NCBI RefSeq assembly: GCF_003315175.1
Contig: NZ_QNRQ01000009.1
Location: 62,001-126,000, forward strand
DNA: 64,000 bases
From: Eoetvoesiella caeni
GTDB taxonomy: Bacteria > Pseudomonadota > Gammaproteobacteria > Burkholderiales > Burkholderiaceae_B
Reading direction: 5' to 3'
Part shown: one piece after another, positions 60,245 through 64,000 of the stretch
Layout: each line of letters opens with the position of its first letter
Numbering within the stretch: position 1 is the stretch's first letter
The notes under the pieces: generated by a model
The model's input: only the letters and a program-made list of their open reading frames with translations
What the model was told of the DNA's origin: nothing
Database searches by the model: none
Position numbers and translations under genes: made by a program

Positions 60245-60628
60245 TTATAGACTCCAGAGAATTTTTGCGAAAAAGATGACCGAACCGACCGTCCACAACA
60301 GGGTCAGGACAAGCAGCAACATGCGCCAGCCGGCCGGTTTGACGTAGTCCATCCAGATATCGCGAACCCCGATCCAGGCATGCCAGGCCAGCGACAGGAA
60401 TGCCAGCGTTGCCAGCAACTGCCCCACGGGCAATGCGCCGAGGTGGAAAGTGAAAAGATTTTGCCAGGTTTCGAAGTTCATCCCGGAAGAGAACACAAAA
60501 CCTAAAAACAGAACTACGGTGTACACGGCCATGATGACCGCGGTGCAGCGCTGAACAATGAAATCGAGCGTGCCGTAATGGGCGCCTACGACCAGGCGCT
60601 TTGTTCCAATGCGTTCTTGAGTAGCCAT
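60245..60628 (-). CDS. sdhD: Succinate dehydrogenase membrane anchor subunit
   Basis: This 127-aa protein has three membrane segments. It carries GAHYGTLDFIVQRCTAVIMA near the N-terminus and HAWIGVRDIWMDYVKPAG near the middle, typical of SdhD. It helps bind haem b and ubiquinone with SdhC. Its start overlaps the sdhC stop by one base and its stop lies 3 bp before sdhA. Confidence 0.95.
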   Translation of the reverse strand: MATQERIGTKRLVVGAHYGTLDFIVQRCTAVIMAVYTVVLFLGFVFSSGMNFETWQNLFTFHLGALPVGQLLATLAFLSLAWHAWIGVRDIWMDYVKPAGWRMLLLVLTLLWTVGSVIFFAKILWSL

Positions 60629-61041
60629 TACCAGACCCCGAATAATTTAAGACCGAAAATCACGGTCAACGCCAGGCTGATGCCGATGACGACGCCGGCG
60701 CTTTTTTGAGCGGCTTCTTTGTCGTTGCCAATATGCAGGTCCAGCGTCAGGTACCGGATGCCGGCACAGAAGTGGTGCAGATAGCCCCAAACGAGCACGA
60801 GCAGCACGATTTTGCAAAGCGGATTGGAAGCCCACTGGCTGATGGATGCGTAGCTTTCCGCCGATGTCACGCTAAGCGCGAACAGCGGAATGATCACAAG
60901 AGGCAGACAGAGGAACAGCAAAGCGCCGCTGACACGGTGCAAGATGGAGGTTTTCCCTGCCAGGGGAAGGTTGTAGCTCAGTATCTGCGGTACGCTTATA
61001 TTGCGAAACTGCGGACGCGGCTTGGAAGCTGAATCGGACAT
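60628..61041 (-). CDS. sdhC: Succinate dehydrogenase cytochrome b556 subunit
   Basis: This 137-aa membrane protein has three transmembrane segments. It carries the signature ILHRVSGALLFLCLP near residue 34 and the haem-ligand region YLHHFCAGIRYLTLDL. GIRH is GIRY here; the ligand histidine just before it is kept. It is the first of sdhCDAB. The promoter must lie in the 96-bp gap or in the gntR gene upstream. Confidence 0.95.
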   Translation of the reverse strand: MSDSASKPRPQFRNISVPQILSYNLPLAGKTSILHRVSGALLFLCLPLVIIPLFALSVTSAESYASISQWASNPLCKIVLLVLVWGYLHHFCAGIRYLTLDLHIGNDKEAAQKSAGVVIGISLALTVIFGLKLFGVW

Positions 61042-61137
61042 GATGGCCTCAAGGTTATAACAAATAATTTATTGCAAAGCGCTACGGTATTTTCACCGAT
61101 TTAGGGGACACGTATCAAATCGGGGAAAAAACCTCTA

Positions 61138-61908
61138 TCAATTTAAACTGTTTCTGTAATGAAACCGTTCAGTCACATATAATCCCCTACGTACTTCCAC
61201 GGGGCGGTCGCCGTAGGTATACGACACCCGCTCTACCTGTAGCAATGGGCTGGAAGGAGCCACCTGCAGCAGTTCAGCCTGGTCGACACCCGCCGATACC
61301 GCCTTGATCTTTTCGTCTGCTCGCACCATGCTAATCCCAAACTCGGATTCGAACAAAGCATATAACGGCCCGCGGTAGCGGGAAACGGAATCCACCGTCA
61401 GGCCGCGGAACACCGAGCCGGGCAGCCAGATGTCGTCCAGTATGGTCGGAACCTGCTCGAACGACAGCAGGCGGCGCAAATTGATGACGGCGTCCGCGGT
61501 GCGCAAATCAAGCAGGCGTGCGATATCGACCGGCGCCTTGACGCGGCGGCAGTCGAGGATCTGGCTGCCTGTTACCTTGGGCTGGCCGTCGTCGGGGGTC
61601 AGGCGCAAGAAGCGAAAGCGGACTTTTGCTTCTTGGTGCGTGGCGACGAACGTGCCCTTGCCCTGGCGCCGCAGCAACAGGTTTTCGGCGGCAAGCTCGT
61701 CTATGGCCTTGCGCACCGTACCCTGGCTGACCTGGAATCGCGCAGCGAGTTCGAGTTCGCTGGGTATGGATTCGCCCGGCTTCCATTCGCCGCGGTCCAG
61801 GCTTTGCAGCAACAACCCCTTGATCTGCTGGTACAGCGGGCTGTAGGCCGCGCTGCTGGCAGCGCGATCGGAGTCCGAAGCTTGATCGTTTGAAGGGGTA
61901 TCAGACAT
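61138..61908 (-). CDS. GntR-family (HutC-type, UTRA domain) transcriptional regulator
   Basis: This 256-aa regulator starts at ATG 61908 (MSDTPSNDQASD). It has the GntR winged helix (YSPLYQQIKGLLLQSL, SELELAARFQVSQGTVRKAI, RRQGKGTFVATH). A UTRA ligand-binding domain follows, with the arginine- and tyrosine-rich end VERVSYTYGDRPVEVRRGLY. The family senses small metabolites and represses neighbouring genes. It lies upstream of sdhC on the same strand and divergent from mdh, with the palindrome at 62010-62030 in between, so control of TCA genes is the best guess. The ligand is unknown. Confidence 0.9.
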   Translation of the reverse strand: MSDTPSNDQASDSDRAASSAAYSPLYQQIKGLLLQSLDRGEWKPGESIPSELELAARFQVSQGTVRKAIDELAAENLLLRRQGKGTFVATHQEAKVRFRFLRLTPDDGQPKVTGSQILDCRRVKAPVDIARLLDLRTADAVINLRRLLSFEQVPTILDDIWLPGSVFRGLTVDSVSRYRGPLYALFESEFGISMVRADEKIKAVSAGVDQAELLQVAPSSPLLQVERVSYTYGDRPVEVRRGLYVTERFHYRNSLN

Positions 61909-62009
61909 GGCTGGGCAGCAAGGCACCTGGGCGAAAGTTGAAGTTTGAAGTATAGGGTGGAACGCCCATTATTTTCGCATGCTTTACAACTTATGTCTAA
62001 CAGTCTTGT

Positions 62010-62030
62010 GTCTTATATAAGATATAAGAC
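62010..62030. promoter_or_regulatory. Palindromic operator candidate between gntR and mdh
   Basis: The 21-bp element has arms GTCTTATA and TATAAGAC around TAAGA and contains the perfect 12-bp palindrome TCTTATATAAGA at 62011-62022. It lies directly upstream of the mdh -35 box, 102 bp from the gntR start. A GntR dimer would fit a symmetric site of this size. I saw no second copy in the window. Confidence 0.65.
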
Positions 62031-62032
62031 AA

Positions 62033-62061
62033 TTGACGGCAAATCCGGTTTCCTCTAATCT
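62033..62061 (+). promoter_or_regulatory. Sigma-70 promoter of mdh
   Basis: TTGACG at 62033 and TAATCT at 62056 are separated by 17 bp, upstream of mdh with a 5' untranslated region of about 105 nt. The operator-like palindrome abuts the -35 box. Confidence 0.7.
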
Positions 62062-62171
62062 GCAAACGATTTAAACTGTCGGCTATTAGTGTCTTGCCCG
62101 GTCGGTTGAAAGCCAATCAACCTGACAGAATACTAGCCCAGCCAACCATTCATTTTTACTGGAGATTGTTC

Positions 62172-63161
62172 ATGTCCAAACCCGCCATGCGTGTCGCCGT
62201 TACCGGCGCTGCCGGCCAAATTGGTTACGCCCTGCTGTTCCGTATCGCCTCGGGCGAAATGCTGGGAAAAGACCAGCCGGTCATTCTGCAATTGCTTGAG
62301 ATCCCCGACGAAAAAGCACAGAAAGCGCTGAAAGGCGTCATGATGGAATTGGACGATTGCGCATTCCCCCTGCTGGCCGGCATGACCGCCCACAGCGACC
62401 CGCGCGAAGCCTTCAAGGACGCCGACATTGCCCTGCTGGTCGGCGCCCGCCCCCGCGGCGCCGGCATGGAGCGCAAAGACCTGCTGCAAGTCAACGCCCA
62501 GATCTTCACCGCCCAGGGCAAGGCGCTTAACGACGTCGCCAGCCGCAACGTCAAAGTGCTGGTGGTCGGCAACCCCGCCAACACCAACGCCTACATCGCC
62601 ATGAAGTCCGCACCCGACCTGCCCGCGAAAAACTTCACCGCCATGCTGCGCCTGGACCACAACCGCGCGCTGTCGCAACTGGCCGCAAAGTCGGGCAAGA
62701 AAGTCGCCGACATCGAAAAGCTCATCGTATGGGGCAACCACTCGCCCACCATGTACCCCGACACCCGCTTCGCCACCGTCGGCGGCCAAAGCCTGCCCAA
62801 GCTCATCAATGACGACGCCTGGAATCGCGACGTCTTCATCCCCACCGTGGGCAAACGCGGCGGCGCCATCATCGAAGCGCGCGGCCTGTCGTCGGCCGCT
62901 TCGGCCGCCAATGCCGCCATCGACCACATCCATGACTGGGTTCTGGGCAGCAACGGCAAATGGGTCACCATGGGCATTCCGTCCGACGGTTCCTACGGCA
63001 TCCCCGAAGGCATCATCTACGGCGTTCCCGTCACCACCGCCAACGGCGAATACACCCGTATCGAAGGCCTGGAAATCGACGCGTTCTCGCGCGAACGCAT
63101 GGACTTCACCCTGAACGAACTGCTGGAAGAACGCGACGGCGTGAAAGACCTGCTGAATTAA
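62172..63161 (+). CDS. mdh: Malate dehydrogenase
   Basis: This 329-aa NAD-dependent enzyme starts at ATG 62172 ([20 protein letters not shown]) with GGAGA upstream; the frame continues to 62094 without support. It has the dinucleotide fold, the arginine loop [16 protein letters not shown] near residues 90-105, and the catalytic histidine in [11 protein letters not shown]. It interconverts malate and oxaloacetate. It is of the cytosolic-type MDH group with about 325-330 aa. It is followed by a terminator and by a convergent PrpR-like gene. Confidence 0.98.
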   Translation: MSKPAMRVAVTGAAGQIGYALLFRIASGEMLGKDQPVILQLLEIPDEKAQKALKGVMMELDDCAFPLLAGMTAHSDPREAFKDADIALLVGARPRGAGMERKDLLQVNAQIFTAQGKALNDVASRNVKVLVVGNPANTNAYIAMKSAPDLPAKNFTAMLRLDHNRALSQLAAKSGKKVADIEKLIVWGNHSPTMYPDTRFATVGGQSLPKLINDDAWNRDVFIPTVGKRGGAIIEARGLSSAASAANAAIDHIHDWVLGSNGKWVTMGIPSDGSYGIPEGIIYGVPVTTANGEYTRIEGLEIDAFSRERMDFTLNELLEERDGVKDLLN

Positions 63162-63227
63162 TACGCAGCCGGCTCCGGCCCAGCCCAAGCAAGCCCTGGC
63201 TTTATGCCGGGGTTTGCCAGAAACGCC

Positions 63228-63254
63228 AAATGCCTCTTTACCGAGGCATTTTTT
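63228..63254 (+). terminator. Intrinsic terminator of mdh
   Basis: AAATGCCTC and GAGGCATTT pair around a 6-nt loop, followed by TTTACG. It overlaps the stop codon of the convergent sigma-54 regulator, so may serve both genes. Confidence 0.85.
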
Positions 63255-64000
63255 ACGCCTGTGCTCCGGCGCGCTTCAATTTGCGCCACAGGGTGCTGCG
63301 GCTTATGCCCAGGATTTCGGCGGCGCGGGCGCGGTCGCCATTGCATTCTTTCAATGCGGCTTGTATGCGCTGCAGTTCGGCAGCTTCGCGGCTGTCGCGC
63401 AAATCGTCGCTGGATGACGTATTGGATAAATCGTTGCCTGGCGTTGTGCAGCAGAACGCCAGCTCGGGTGCGATAGCCTGCAACTCAAGCGCAACGGCCT
63501 CGGCACCCATGCCCGCCGCGCCATGAAACGCCGCAAGCCGCTCTATCAGGTTTTCCAATTCTCGGATGTTGCCGGGCCAGGCATAGCCTTGGGAGGCCGC
63601 CACAATGGCATCGACCACTCCGTCGTCCACGCTTTTGCCATGCCCCAGGCGCCGGGCGACTTTCTCCTTCAAATGCGCCGCCAGCAAAGGCAGGTCTTCG
63701 CGCCGCTCGCGCAAAGGCGGCAAGGTAATCGACAAGACATTCAGGCGGTAGTACAGGTCGCTGCGGAACTGGCCGGCCTGTATGCGCGCCGCCAAGTCCT
63801 GATGCGTGGCGGCTACCACTCGCACATCGATGGGGATGGGCGCCGTCGAGCCTATGCGCAGCACTTCTTTTTCCTGCAGCACCCGCAACAGCCTGGTTTG
63901 CAACGACAAAGGCATTTCGCCGATTTCGTCCAGGAACACTGTGCCGCGGTGAGCCGCTTCGAACAAGCCCGTTTTGCCGCCACGGCTTGAACCCGTGAAC
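63253..64000 (-). CDS. Sigma-54-dependent Fis-family regulator, PrpR-like, partial
   Basis: This is the C-terminal part of a sigma-54 activator whose 5' end lies beyond the right edge. It shows the end of the GAFTGS loop region (FTGSSRGG), then [20 protein letters not shown] (Walker B region). Arginine-finger and sensor segments ([40 protein letters not shown]) follow, and a Fis-type HTH ending [20 protein letters not shown]. The [14 protein letters not shown] spacing resembles PrpR, the activator of propionate 2-methylcitrate genes. The sensor domain that would decide this is not in the window. Confidence 0.85.
   Translation of the reverse strand, partial: FTGSSRGGKTGLFEAAHRGTVFLDEIGEMPLSLQTRLLRVLQEKEVLRIGSTAPIPIDVRVVAATHQDLAARIQAGQFRSDLYYRLNVLSITLPPLRERREDLPLLAAHLKEKVARRLGHGKSVDDGVVDAIVAASQGYAWPGNIRELENLIERLAAFHGAAGMGAEAVALELQAIAPELAFCCTTPGNDLSNTSSSDDLRDSREAAELQRIQAALKECNGDRARAAEILGISRSTLWRKLKRAGAQA

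Overview
The window is GC-rich chromosomal DNA from a betaproteobacterium, most likely Burkholderiales close to Alcaligenaceae (Bordetella, Achromobacter and Pusillimonas relatives). The lineage call is an inference. It rests on the ftrABCD iron-uptake cluster, class I PHA genes with a phaR regulator, a clustered set of TCA-cycle genes (mdh, gntR, sdhCDAB-sdhE, gltA, odhAB, lpdA, zapE), the operon rimP-nusA-infB-rbfA-truB-typA, and protein-level resemblance. Most of the window is core genome. No rRNA, CRISPR array, prophage or intact insertion sequence was seen.

Layout. 1-9.4 kb: 5' part of ispA with xseB, a Rieske oxygenase, a mercaptopyruvate sulfurtransferase, an EamA transporter, htpX, a dienelactone hydrolase, polA and a LOG-family phosphoribohydrolase. 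9.4-15.5 kb is the accessory part: a phytoene-desaturase-like oxidoreductase, a metal-dependent cyclase, an AraC regulator, a flavin monooxygenase and an SDR. Both the AraC gene and the monooxygenase are interrupted by a single in-frame TAA. 15.7-23.8 kb: the translation/transcription operon, with a terminator-like hairpin just before the rimP start. 23.8-27.3 kb: an 83-bp tandem repeat, rluB, scpB and an initiator tRNA-fMet. 27.3-28.2 kb: about 0.9 kb with no recognisable gene. 28.2-33.5 kb: a short CobW-like GTPase, a COG3146-type acyltransferase and ftrDCBA with a candidate Fur box. 33.7-38.8 kb: phaR, phaB, phaC, pgeF, rluD. 38.8-47.5 kb: bamD, a DinG-type helicase, tex, an unknown small gene, trpS, zapE. 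47.6-63.2 kb: the TCA block. 63.2-64 kb: 3' end of a PrpR-like sigma-54 activator.

Functionally, the right third supplies citrate synthase, 2-oxoglutarate dehydrogenase, succinate dehydrogenase, malate dehydrogenase and malic enzyme. A HutC-type GntR regulator lies between the divergent mdh and sdh units, with a strong palindrome next to the mdh promoter. The most noteworthy observations are the paired nonsense codons at 12.8 and 13.5 kb, the hairpin-rich leader of the rimP-nusA operon, the GntR/mdh palindrome, the perfect 83-bp tandem duplication, and the divergent polA/LOG start codons that share one CATG.
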